Positions 1 through 6,097 of a stretch of 7,588 bases of DNA are shown here, piece by piece. Position numbers and translations under genes: made by a program. Position 1 is the first letter of the stretch; every line of letters starts with the position of its first letter. The notes below the pieces were generated by a model that did not search any database, was not told the DNA's origin, and worked only from the letters and a program-made list of their open reading frames with translations. Source of the DNA: CANHCC01 sp040381555 (GTDB lineage: Bacteria; Bacteroidota; Bacteroidia; J057; RFSG01); NCBI GenBank assembly GCA_040381555.1, contig JBEIHC010000126.1:1-7588 (forward strand), given 5' to 3'.

Positions 1-722
1 ATGTGATTATTTTCATCGTGCATAGAGGCAATCATTTTTGCCAGGATGTTGATGGGATTGGCAACGGCGCCTCCATAGACTCCGCTGTGTAAATCCCGAT
101 TCGGTCCGGTTACTTCCACTTCCACATAACTCAGGCCTCTTAAGCCCACATCAATGGAAGGGATATCATTGGCAATCATGCTGGTATCGGAAATCAAGAC
201 CACATCGGCTTTGAGCCTTTCTTTATTGGCGATGCAGAATTTGCCCAGATTATTAGAACCTACTTCTTCCTCTCCCTCAATCATAAATTTGATGTTGCAG
301 GCCAGGGTATTGGTTTTGAGCATGGCTTCGAAAGCTTTCACATGCATGTACATTTGGCCTTTGTCGTCGCAAGCGCCCCGGGCATAAATTCTTTCATTGC
401 GAATATTGGGCTCGAAGGCTGGGGTAGTCCAAAGTTCATCGGGTACAGAGGGCTGCACATCATAATGCCCATAGACCAAAACGGTCGGCAGGGCAGGGTC
501 GATTATTTTTTCTCCATAGACGATGGGGTAACCGGCAGTTGGGCAGATTTCCACCTTATCGGCGCCTGCCTCGGTAAGTTTTTGGGCAACGAAATCTGCT
601 GTTCTCAAGACATCCGCTTTAAAGGCCGGGTCGGCACTGATAGAGGGGATGCGGAGTAGATCCAGGAGTTCGTTCAAAAATCTTTCTTTATTGGCTTCGA
701 GGTAGGCAAGTGTAGGATGCAT
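1..722 (-). CDS. M20 family metallopeptidase (dipeptidase), C-terminal part beyond the window
   Basis: Zinc-dependent peptidase of the M20/ArgE/DapE/CPG2 superfamily, probably a cytosolic dipeptidase. The ATG is at 722-720 and 240 codons are visible before the left edge, about half the usual 450-460 residues. Metal-site motifs are seen in order: GHYDVQP (residues 85-91, ligand H86 with catalytic D88), GACDDKG (116-122, bridging aspartate D119 or D120), EGEEEVGS (149-156, containing the catalytic Glu and a ligand Glu), ISDT near residue 180, and LHSGVYGG around residue 215, the start of the lid/dimerisation domain. No stop or frameshift is seen. It has no signal peptide. Start choice: the reading begins with MHPTLAYLEANKERFL, a normal start for this family, with a TAnnTTTG box 27 bases upstream. 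The family assignment is firm; the exact substrate cannot be told from this part. Confidence 0.93.
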   Translation of the reverse strand, partial: MHPTLAYLEANKERFLNELLDLLRIPSISADPAFKADVLRTADFVAQKLTEAGADKVEICPTAGYPIVYGEKIIDPALPTVLVYGHYDVQPSVPDELWTTPAFEPNIRNERIYARGACDDKGQMYMHVKAFEAMLKTNTLACNIKFMIEGEEEVGSNNLGKFCIANKERLKADVVLISDTSMIANDIPSIDVGLRGLSYVEVEVTGPNRDLHSGVYGGAVANPINILAKMIASMHDENNH

Positions 723-748
723 ATTTTTGGTGTATAAATTTCGTCAAA

Positions 749-756
749 CAAAGATA
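749..756 (-). promoter_or_regulatory. Likely -7 box of the M20 peptidase gene
   Basis: TATCTTTG on the minus strand matches the Bacteroidota -7 consensus TAnnTTTG exactly and would give a leader of about 20 bases before the ATG at 722. No clear TTTG -33 box is seen at the expected distance, so the call is tentative. Confidence 0.4.
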
Positions 757-794
757 AAGGATTCGGGGATTCATTCAGCCATTTTGAAAAGATT

Positions 795-858
795 GTTAAC
801 CGGGGTTGGGTGTTAACCAGGGTTAAGTGTTAACCGGGGTTAAGTGTTAACCCTAACC
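795..858. repeat. 17-bp tandem repeat array A (3 full units plus a partial)
   Basis: Units GTTAACCGGGGTTGGGT (795-811), GTTAACCAGGGTTAAGT (812-828) and GTTAACCGGGGTTAAGT (829-845) are followed by a partial GTTAACCCTAACC (846-858). The last unit contains a dyad, TTAACC-GG-GGTTAA. The array runs into the stop codon of the AbiEii gene (TAG at 855-853) and lies between it and the promoter region of the M20 peptidase. It shares its 17-bp period and the decamer AACCGGGGTT with array B at 2216-2348, on the other side of the AbiE module. Confidence 0.9.
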
Positions 859-1557
859 TTTTACCACAATCGGAAAAGCTTGATAAAATTTAAGTAACTG
901 AATCGTTTCTGAGCGAAGTTTGGTTCGAACAAACTTTTTCATATCACTTTCCAGCAATTCGCCTAAACCGTTTAAGATGCCCTGATCCCTCATGGCTTCT
1001 AGTGTGTCTATACATTTTTGCAGGTAGTCGGCTAGGGGCATTTTCATTCTAGTTTCTACAATGCTTTGATTGATGGGCATGGATTGTTTCAAAAAAAAGT
1101 AAGCGTCAAAAATATCCCGGTTGGTTGTTTAGGTGCGGTCTAGCAACGCACATAGCTTGTTGGCAAACATATCGGATGCAATCATCGTCTTCACCTGAAT
1201 GCCCAATAAATTTCTTATTTCATATTGCTCGTTTCCAAGTCTATTTGAAATTTCTACTTTCAGTTTTCGTTCGCCTGTTCCATAATTCAACACAATTACA
1301 AACCCGTAAAACTTCATGGCTTCATCGTCGATTTTTCCGTATTTGAGTAATAGGCGTCGTAGGTTTTCATAAACGAATTCTTTTTTGTCGGTATCCAATA
1401 GATTAAAGTCCAAGTCCACCGAAAAACGCGGCAGATCATAGAAGAACATCAATGCCGTACCGCCTTTAAAACCCAGCAAAGACGCCAACTGTATGTCGCT
1501 GTAGATGTCTTTTAGGATTTGAACCAAAAAGAATTTATGCTTGTTGATGTCCACCAT
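853..1557 (-). pseudogene. AbiEii-type nucleotidyltransferase toxin, interrupted by an in-frame TAA
   Basis: Toxin half of a type IV (AbiE) toxin-antitoxin pair, with a DNA polymerase beta-like nucleotidyltransferase fold. Codons 1-142 carry GGTAL (32-36), RFSVDLDF (44-51, catalytic D48 and D50), a third acidic residue in KVEIS (E102) and the NKLCALLDR helix (133-141). TAA at 1131-1129 is codon 143. The same frame then continues (NRDIFDAYFFLKQSMP...) for 91 codons to TAG at 855-853, giving the roughly 230-residue length normal for the family. The part beyond the stop contains the conserved RD-x-x-D motif, so a product ending at codon 142 should be inactive. Around the stop the reading is R-T-stop-T-T-N-R-D. 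Removing six bases (TAAACA) would restore R-T-T-N-R-D, which fits the usual R-x-x-x-R-D spacing, so a 6-base insertion is the simplest explanation. Its start overlaps the end of abiEi by 23 bases, as is usual for translationally coupled pairs. Confidence 0.87.
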
Positions 1558-2128
1558 TTTGAAAAACTTTATTTACCCTTTGGGTGAGCTTAGTTGAATT
1601 GTAAATGGGTAATAGTTCTCGTATAATTTTTTCGTCTAAGGAATGGATGTTATCAAACGAATAGGCGGCATTCAAGTACATCGTATCCAGAAATGCTCGT
1701 TCAGGAATGGCGATATTAATATTTCCGTTTCGCTTAATGCCACGCATATTGATCAAAATTTCATTTTTTATTTTGCGATAGGCGAATGAATAGGTATCCG
1801 CTTCCAGACTTCGGCTCAGGTAACTGACGGCTGTGAGGCGGCTGTCGTACTGAAATACTACGCCTGCCTTTTGAAGCACATATTCAAGCGACAGGTAAGA
1901 GGGTGTATATAGCAGACAGGCAAGTTCTTCTGGATTATAATTGGGTTTGGTGTAGATCCCTTTTCGGGGATGAAGTAATTTACCCGTGCGTACATAGTAA
2001 TTCAGTTTTTGGTTGAGTGCCTGGAAATTGCTTTCTTCCAGGAGCATGGCTACTGAAGGGAGGGTAAATACGGTGTTCGTGTTTGTGTAAATTACCCAGA
2101 GCAAATTTTTGTTTGGTGAACTGAACAT
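1535..2128 (-). CDS. AbiEi-family type IV antitoxin / transcriptional regulator
   Basis: Antitoxin of the AbiE pair, 197 residues from the ATG at 2128-2126. The N-terminal 70 residues look like the winged-helix AbiEi domain: an FTLPSVAMLLEE helix, then NQKLNYYVRTGKLLHPRKGIYTK, the recognition helix and wing ending in the family's RKGIYTKP turn. The following segment, containing YLSLEYVLQKAGV and IPERAFLDTMYL, matches the C-terminal domain of these antitoxins. In studied AbiE systems AbiEi represses its own promoter and counters AbiEii without protein contact. The frame is open a further 12 codons to a TTG at 2164, but the promoter -7 box lies inside that stretch, so the ATG at 2128 is preferred. 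It is the promoter-proximal gene, overlapping the toxin by 23 bases. No damage is seen, unlike its partner. Confidence 0.85.
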   Translation of the reverse strand: MFSSPNKNLLWVIYTNTNTVFTLPSVAMLLEESNFQALNQKLNYYVRTGKLLHPRKGIYTKPNYNPEELACLLYTPSYLSLEYVLQKAGVVFQYDSRLTAVSYLSRSLEADTYSFAYRKIKNEILINMRGIKRNGNINIAIPERAFLDTMYLNAAYSFDNIHSLDEKIIRELLPIYNSTKLTQRVNKVFQNGGHQQA

Positions 2129-2153
2129 CTGAATAATTAGAATGTTTGGTTCA

Positions 2154-2185
2154 CAAAAATACAAAATTCAGGGTAGCTAAGCAAA
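2154..2185 (-). promoter_or_regulatory. Bacteroidota-type promoter of the abiEi-abiEii operon
   Basis: On the minus strand TTTG (2185-2182), 20 bases, then TATTTTTG (2161-2154) match the Bacteroidota -33/-7 pattern (TTTG, about 19 bases, TAnnTTTG). Transcription would start near 2148, giving a leader of about 20 bases before the ATG at 2128. The 17-bp array B begins about 30 bases upstream of the -33 box. Confidence 0.65.
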
Positions 2186-2215
2186 TTTTTTCTTGTAGAT
2201 TTACCTATGGGAATG

Positions 2216-2348
2216 GTTTACCCTAAACGGAGGTTTACCCTAAACCGGGGTTTACCCTAAACGGAGGTTTACCCTAAACTGAGGTTTACCCTAAACGGAG
2301 GTTTACCCTAAACGGAGGTTTACCCTAAACTGAAGTTTACCCTAATCG
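2216..2348. repeat. 17-bp tandem repeat array B (7 full units plus a partial)
   Basis: Seven units of GTTTACCCTAAACGGAG start at 2216, 2233, 2250, 2267, 2284, 2301 and 2318, with a partial at 2335-2348. Variation is limited to positions 14, 16 and 17 of the unit (CGGG, TGAG, TGAA). Each unit holds the dyad GTTTA-CCC-TAAAC, and neighbouring units form TAAAC-N4-GTTTA, so the array is continuously palindromic. It fills the intergenic space between the divergent abiEi promoter and the glycosylase ATG (2359), leaving only 10 bases before that start. It is not a CRISPR: there are no unique spacers. Confidence 0.95.
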
Positions 2349-2358
2349 AAAACCCTGT

Positions 2359-2943
2359 ATGCACCTCTTAACTAAAAATTTTTATCTTCAGGAAGATGTG
2401 GTGGCCTTAGCCCGTCAGTTGTTGGGCAAGGTCATTGAAACCCGTCTGCCCGAAGGTATTACCCAGGCCCGAATCATCGAAACCGAGGCCTATCGGGCAC
2501 CGGAAGACCGAGCATCCCATGCCTGGAACAATCGCCGCACGGCCCGCACCGAGACGATGTTTCAGGAAGGCGGCATGGCTTATGTGTATTTGTGTTATGG
2601 TATTCATCATTTGTTCAATGTGGTAACGGGTCCGGAAGATTTGCCCCATGCTATTTTGGTTCGGGGCGGCATTCCCTTATCGGGCCTAGAGCATATCTCT
2701 TCTAGATGGAAATCTCCCATGAAAAATGGTCTTGTGATGCCATTAAATGGACCGGGGGTATTCAGCAAAGCCATGGGCATTCATACTGGATTGGATCGGG
2801 AGGACTTACTTACAGGTAGAATTCGCATCTGGGAGGATAGGGTAGAGGTTCCGGATTCGGAAGTCAGGGCTTTACCGCGTGTTGGGGTGGAGTATGCCGG
2901 GGAGGATGCAAAGTTGTTGTGGCGGTTTGTGTGGGCGAAATAG
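2359..2943 (+). CDS. mpg: 3-methyladenine DNA glycosylase (AAG/MPG family)
   Basis: Monofunctional base-excision repair glycosylase that removes alkylated purines such as 3-methyladenine and hypoxanthine from DNA. It has 194 residues, normal for bacterial members. By comparison with human AAG the active site is complete: ETEAY (41-45) with the water-activating Glu E43 (human E125) and Y45 (Y127), H54 in RASHA (H136), YVYLCYG with Y77 (Y159) and the intercalating Y80 (Y162), N87 (N169) and R102 (R182). The LNGPGVFSKAMGI segment is the family's GPG motif. No TAnnTTTG box is seen close upstream; the leader is occupied by the 17-bp array, so the array may influence its expression (inference). It is the only plus-strand gene in the window and appears to be a chromosomal housekeeping gene. 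It ends in TAG, inside a hairpin. Confidence 0.96.
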   Translation: MHLLTKNFYLQEDVVALARQLLGKVIETRLPEGITQARIIETEAYRAPEDRASHAWNNRRTARTETMFQEGGMAYVYLCYGIHHLFNVVTGPEDLPHAILVRGGIPLSGLEHISSRWKSPMKNGLVMPLNGPGVFSKAMGIHTGLDREDLLTGRIRIWEDRVEVPDSEVRALPRVGVEYAGEDAKLLWRFVWAK

Positions 2944-2960
2944 GTTGGGTGTCAACCTAT
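2940..2960 (+). terminator. Hairpin over the glycosylase stop codon
   Basis: ATAGGTTG (2940-2947), a 5-base loop and CAACCTAT (2953-2960) form a perfect 8-bp stem that includes the TAG stop. No U-tract follows, so it is either a weak terminator or an RNA-stabilising 3' hairpin. Confidence 0.35.
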
Positions 2961-3162
2961 GATTGGGGAGGTTAGTTCATGAGAGTAAGCATATAAATAG
3001 TAAAAATTTATATATTGTGGAACAAGTTTCGAGTAGCCTAATTGAAAGATTAAATTTGCAGGAAATATCGAGGGGTTAAATCCGAACATGCGGTTGGAAT
3101 AGGTTCGGTGAATTTATGATACGGAGAACTACAGAAAAACAGGGTTGGTTTTAGATGAATTT

Positions 3163-3471
3163 TTACTTTAGTTTTTTTATTTTTCTTTTGGTAAGTAGTC
3201 TCTTCGCATGATAAACTGTCAGAATATCAATTTTGTCAATAGATTTTATCCGATATATAATGCGATAAAATCCGACTATTAATTCTCGTAAATTTTTATC
3301 GGCTACTTCCGGAATTATCCTCCCGATTTTAGGAAATTTCTGCAGGCGTGAAGCAGATTCGAAAAATTCTTCTACCTGTAATTCCGCCTATCTAACTGAA
3401 TCCTTTGCAATATATGCTGCTATATTGTCAATATCTTCAAGCGATTGAGTAGTCCATCTTACTTCAACCAT
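3163..3471 (-). pseudogene. RelE/ParE-family toxin, interrupted by an in-frame TAG at codon 28
   Basis: Reading from the ATG at 3471-3469 gives MVEVRWTTQSLEDIDNIAAY, the standard ParE/RelE N-terminus. IAKDSVR follows, then TAG (3390-3388), and the same frame continues (AELQVEEFFESASRLQKFP...) to TAA at 3165-3163. The remainder keeps the family core: PKIGRIIPE, LRELIVGFYRIIYRI and the C-terminal ILTVYHAKRLL. Read through, the length would be 102 codons, normal for the family. Relatives usually have tyrosine at the stop position, so one base change from TAT or TAC explains it. No ATG suitable for restarting translation lies soon after the stop. The start overlaps the antitoxin gene by 13 bases. 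In the family these toxins cleave ribosome-bound mRNA (RelE) or poison gyrase (ParE); which one applies cannot be told here. Confidence 0.85.
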
Positions 3472-3641
3472 TTTTTTAACTTCTTTTTAGCATCGGAATG
3501 AGAATGCGTCTTTCCAGAATCACTTTGCTCCATTCCGATTTCAATTTTTTCAAGAAGTACAATTCTATCAATGAGTTCGTCAATTGAGAATTTATCGGGA
3601 AGCGATTCAATTGAGTGTATGATTTTCTTCTTTGTTAGCAT
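3459..3641 (-). CDS. Small antitoxin paired with the RelE/ParE toxin remnant
   Basis: A 60-residue protein of the kind that commonly precedes RelE/ParE toxins in Bacteroidota. The N-terminal half, KKKIIHSIESLPDKFSIDEL followed by IDRIVLLEKIEIGMEQSD, resembles the DNA-binding and dimerisation part of these antitoxins. The lysine-rich C-terminal tail, SDAKKKLKKWLK, is the likely toxin-binding segment. The order (antitoxin first, 13-base overlap with the toxin) is typical. A TTTCTTTG sequence at 3666-3659 matches 7 of 8 positions of the -7 consensus, but no -33 box is evident. The reading frame is intact even though the toxin is broken. No conserved domain could be checked; the identification rests on length, pattern and context. 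Confidence 0.75.
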   Translation of the reverse strand: MLTKKKIIHSIESLPDKFSIDELIDRIVLLEKIEIGMEQSDSGKTHSHSDAKKKLKKWLK

Positions 3642-3717
3642 GAAATAAATCGTTTACTCAAAGAAAGTAAATTTTTCAATAGAATTTTCGAATACGCATC
3701 CTAACATGCTACTTTTC

Positions 3718-3747
3718 GGGTAAAGTGGAGGCAGTTTACCCCTGCCT
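3718..3747. promoter_or_regulatory. Two mutually exclusive hairpins
   Basis: GGGTAAA (3718-3724) pairs with TTTACCC (3735-3741), and AGGCAG (3729-3734) pairs with CTGCCT (3742-3747). The stems interlock, so only one can form at a time. The function is unknown; the GTTTACCC arm resembles the 17-bp array B unit, which may be coincidence. Confidence 0.3.
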
Positions 3748-3803
3748 GGCAGAGCCAATTGTTAACTCGTCGAAGAAGTACCCTGGTTGAAGGACACCCT
3801 TTT

Positions 3804-4009
3804 GCATCCATCCTTCCTGACAGGGTACTCCAAGCCGACAATCCTAAAGCTATTCCGGACCATGCCAGGATTGATACACGCATAGTTTCCTGCAACACCC
3901 ATTCTAAATCTGGAAGAATGACTGACTTCAGGATTAAAGTTTAGGAGCGATTGGTCCATTAATTGAATAGAGGTACAGCCTCTGAATTTTTACCCATTGG
4001 TCTGAAAAT
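3804..4009. repeat. 206-bp direct repeat, copy 1
   Basis: Same orientation and same length as 5829-6034, offset by exactly 2025 bases, with 14 mismatches and no indels (about 93% identity by hand count). Weaker G-rich similarity continues to 4042. It contains a small stem, AGAGG-TACAG-CCTCT (near 3970-3984). An inverted partner of its CAGGGTAC core lies just upstream (GTACCCTG, 3778-3785). It is probably a dispersed genomic repeat; together with copy 2 it brackets the DUF4062 gene. Confidence 0.92.
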
Positions 4010-4137
4010 ATTGGGGTGGGGTATAGGTTGGGCGAATGGATACTGACTACTCAAAACAGGGGCAGGGTTATAGGGATTATACCGTATGTGCTTGTTATGG
4101 CTTTTCTTTGGTGGATTCTAGTACTACTTTTTTGGTT

Positions 4138-5664
4138 TTACAAAGACTTATTTTTTAATTGTTCTTTATGTGCGATACCCTCTTTTGTTAATCTATATTT
4201 CTGTTTTGAACTTGTTGGTTTATCCGGAATCGTTCTTTCTATCCAATTATAGTTAATCGCTGGATTCAAATACTTATCCATAAAATTATCACGATGCTTT
4301 AAATCAAGTATGCTCATTAGTTCTTCGCGCATCATTTCACCCTGTAGTATTAAAATCGCGCGTTCAGGCTCTGTTAAATTATTAAGGAATTTCACTTGCC
4401 CGGTAACTTGCCCGGTAACTTGCCCGGTAACTTGCCCGGTATCATCATCTGAAAGGGCAGAAGGTCGCCAAAGTGTCACCAAAAATGCTTTATTGTCTTT
4501 AAAATCAGGTGATTTCAAACCTCTTTCGGCTATCAGGGCATACATTTCTGGAATACCTGTCCCAAATCGCTCAATGGCACCAGTCAGAAACATACAATTG
4601 GCCAATAGTGGATTATATGGATAGGAGCTGTGTGGTTCACGCAATCGTGAGATATCCAATTCTTTGGGTAAAGAACCTGGATTTTCAATTTCAATTCGGT
4701 CTTTAAAAACCGATATTTGAATGCTCGCTTTGCTATAATAATCTCGATGCGCAATGGCATTAATGATGGCTTCAGCTATGACGGCTCGTGGAATTTCATA
4801 GGTTGTATCTACCTGATTGCTTCTACTTCTATCACCGGTACTCAAACTGATTTTCGACAATACAAAGTCCATCGCATCATCTGCCATTTGAAATACTGTG
4901 CCTCCAAATTCCTTTTAATCCGGCATGGGTTTACTTACTGCCAATCCATGAAAGTGTGCGCATTTTATGGTTGATGCAGGAAAAAAGTATTGTGGCTTTT
5001 AGGCGAATGCCAAAAGCGCACTGTTTGTTAGTTTTCCCTCTCTAATTAAATTTAAATGTGCCAATATTTTTTCAGGGCTGTCTGTTTCTTTTAAAGGGAA
5101 ATTTCTTTTATACCTTGCTGCACGAACAAACTCAATAATGGCATCATTCGATAAATCTGGAAAGCTGGCTTTTTGATGAGTAGCGCTATCAAAATCATCG
5201 GCATCTATTTTTCCGGTTTGCTTCAAGTATAAAATACAGGATCGGTAAAGCTCTTTCTGCAATTCTTCTAAACTTCCAAATCTCTTCCGAGAAACCAATC
5301 CTCCAACTTTTTCTATAAAGGCATCTAGTTTAGGGTGCCGCTTTATGGACTGATTACCTTTGAGAAATATCCAGCAATGTTTATGAGCCCGCTGAGCAGC
5401 GTTAAATTCTCTTTCGGTGGGAGAAATACCCTCTGCATCTTCAAAGCCATATTCAGTGCCCAATAGGCCTAGATAGATATCGCAATCATTTACCTTTTGT
5501 AGATAAACAGTCTCCGGAGAATGGCCGGTAGCAGCACTTTCTTCAAAATGAAAGGGTTCGAAGAATAACTTTAATAATTCATCTTCACGAATATAGGCCG
5601 CCAAAGCTTGCCGCTCCTGGGCAAACTCTTTTTGTACACTTGATAGGAAAATGATCTCTTTCAA
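4138..5664 (-). pseudogene. DUF4062 - GHKL ATPase - winged helix protein, broken by two in-frame TAA codons
   Basis: One continuous frame of 508 codons from the ATG at 5664 to TAA at 4140-4138, interrupted by TAA at 5001-4999 (codon 222) and 4917-4915 (codon 250). Residues 3-90 are DUF4062 (FLSSVQKEFAQERQAL, DCDIYLGLLGTEYGF, SPTEREF), in the N-terminal place where relatives carry the AlbA_2/Schlafen-like domain. The linker (IIEFVRAARYKRNFPL, HLNLIREGKLTNSALLAF) and the segment between the stops (KPQYFFPASTIKCAHFHG) are standard for this family. The ATPase part follows: N-box EAIINAIAHRDY, ENPGSLP and ERFGTGI. Four perfect TGQV repeats lead into a C-terminal winged helix. The stops most likely replace Lys (AAA) in the FGKKPQ-type motif and Tyr in PDYKEF. 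The Met at 4887 is internal, not a start. Related proteins are annotated as ATP-binding regulators or DNA-binding proteins. A defence role is inference from DUF4062 and the neighbours. The gene and its promoter lie between 206-bp direct repeats. Confidence 0.86.
4394..4441 (-). repeat. Four identical 12-bp coding repeats (TGQV)4
   Basis: The plus strand reads ACTTGCCCGGTA four times without a mismatch; on the coding strand this gives TGQVTGQVTGQVTGQV. It lies between the ATPase domain and the winged helix, where relatives carry varying numbers of the same tetrapeptide. Perfect DNA identity suggests recent slippage expansion. Confidence 0.93.
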
Positions 5665-5756
5665 TTGTAAATTGTTTTTCTAAACCCCAAATTCTCCATC
5701 CAGATCTTTCTATAAAGATAAGTACCCACCGGGCTTCTTCCTCCTCCCCCGACAGA

Positions 5757-5787
5757 CAAAGTTAACCCAATTCGGATACCCTGTCAA
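5757..5787 (-). promoter_or_regulatory. Bacteroidota-type promoter of the DUF4062 gene
   Basis: On the minus strand TTG (5787-5785), 20 bases, then TAACTTTG (5764-5757) fit the -33/-7 pattern. Transcription would start near 5751, with a leader of about 86 bases before the ATG at 5664. TACCCTGTCA (5777-5786), which overlaps the -33 box, is a 10-bp inverted partner of TGACAGGGTA (5843-5852) inside repeat copy 2, so repeat and promoter could form a common cruciform or operator. Confidence 0.5.
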
Positions 5788-5828
5788 GGCAATTGTCTAT
5801 CAGCGTAAAGGGTTTTGTTTTTTCTGTG

Positions 5829-6034
5829 GCATCCATCCTTCCTGACAGGGTACTCCAAGCCGACAGTCCTAAAGCTATTCCGCACCATGCCAGGATTGAT
5901 TCACGCATAGATTCCTGCATCAACCATTCTAAATCGGGAAGAATGACTGACTACAAGATTAAAGCTTAGGAGCGATTGGTCCATTAATGGAATAGAGGTA
6001 CTGCCTCTGAATTCTTACCCAATGGTCTGAAAAT
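5829..6034. repeat. 206-bp direct repeat, copy 2
   Basis: Second copy of the element at 3804-4009, same orientation, 14 mismatches, no indels. Mismatches are spread evenly and in the best open frame (minus strand) most change the amino acid, so the repeat does not look like conserved coding sequence. Weak G-rich similarity resumes at about 6060-6094. It lies directly upstream of the DUF4062 promoter and 63 bases from the end of the small antitoxin-like gene. Confidence 0.92.
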
Positions 6035-6097
6035 GGGTGTATGAGAATTGTTTGGTTTGGTTGGGTGGGGGGATGGTGTTATCGGATGGATACGGTT

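Larger units (their letters stand above)
3642..4137. other. Intergenic stretch without a supported gene
   Basis: It holds two overlapping hairpins (3718-3747) and the first copy of a 206-bp direct repeat (3804-4009), followed by a G-rich tail (4010-4042). Short open frames exist on both strands, but one of them (minus, 3959-3762) is interrupted by TGA in the second repeat copy and none resembles a known protein. Confidence 0.6.

Noticed and set aside
154..659. Plus-strand open frames at 154-387 and 342-659
   Set aside because: They are antisense shadows of the M20 peptidase, which shows clear catalytic motifs on the minus strand.
853..1092. Separate 79-residue protein downstream of the AbiEii fragment
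   Set aside because: It is in the same frame as the upstream part, and the sequence continues the same family across the stop.
1121..1136. Resemblance of the AbiEii insertion (CCTAAAC) to array B units
   Set aside because: The match is only 7-8 bases and on the opposite strand; chance is sufficient.
2126..2164. TTG start of abiEi at 2164
   Set aside because: The promoter -7 box lies in this stretch, and the ATG at 2128 gives a normal-length antitoxin.
2216..2348. CRISPR array
   Set aside because: The repeat is 17 bp in direct head-to-tail tandem with no unique spacers and no cas genes nearby.
3701..3959. Short open frames within repeat copy 1 (both strands)
   Set aside because: The minus frame 3959-3762 hits TGA in copy 2; the other minus frame stays open in both copies, but most substitutions change the residue and no family is recognisable.
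4138..4887. Stand-alone 249-residue ATPase gene starting at 4887
   Set aside because: The Met is internal: family sequence continues upstream in the same frame through two stops into the DUF4062 part.
853..5664. Reassigned stop codons (alternative genetic code)
   Set aside because: The internal stops are both TAA and TAG and appear to replace different residues (Lys, Tyr, an inserted codon), while mpg, abiEi and the RelE-pair antitoxin end normally in TAA or TAG; pseudogenes are the simpler reading.
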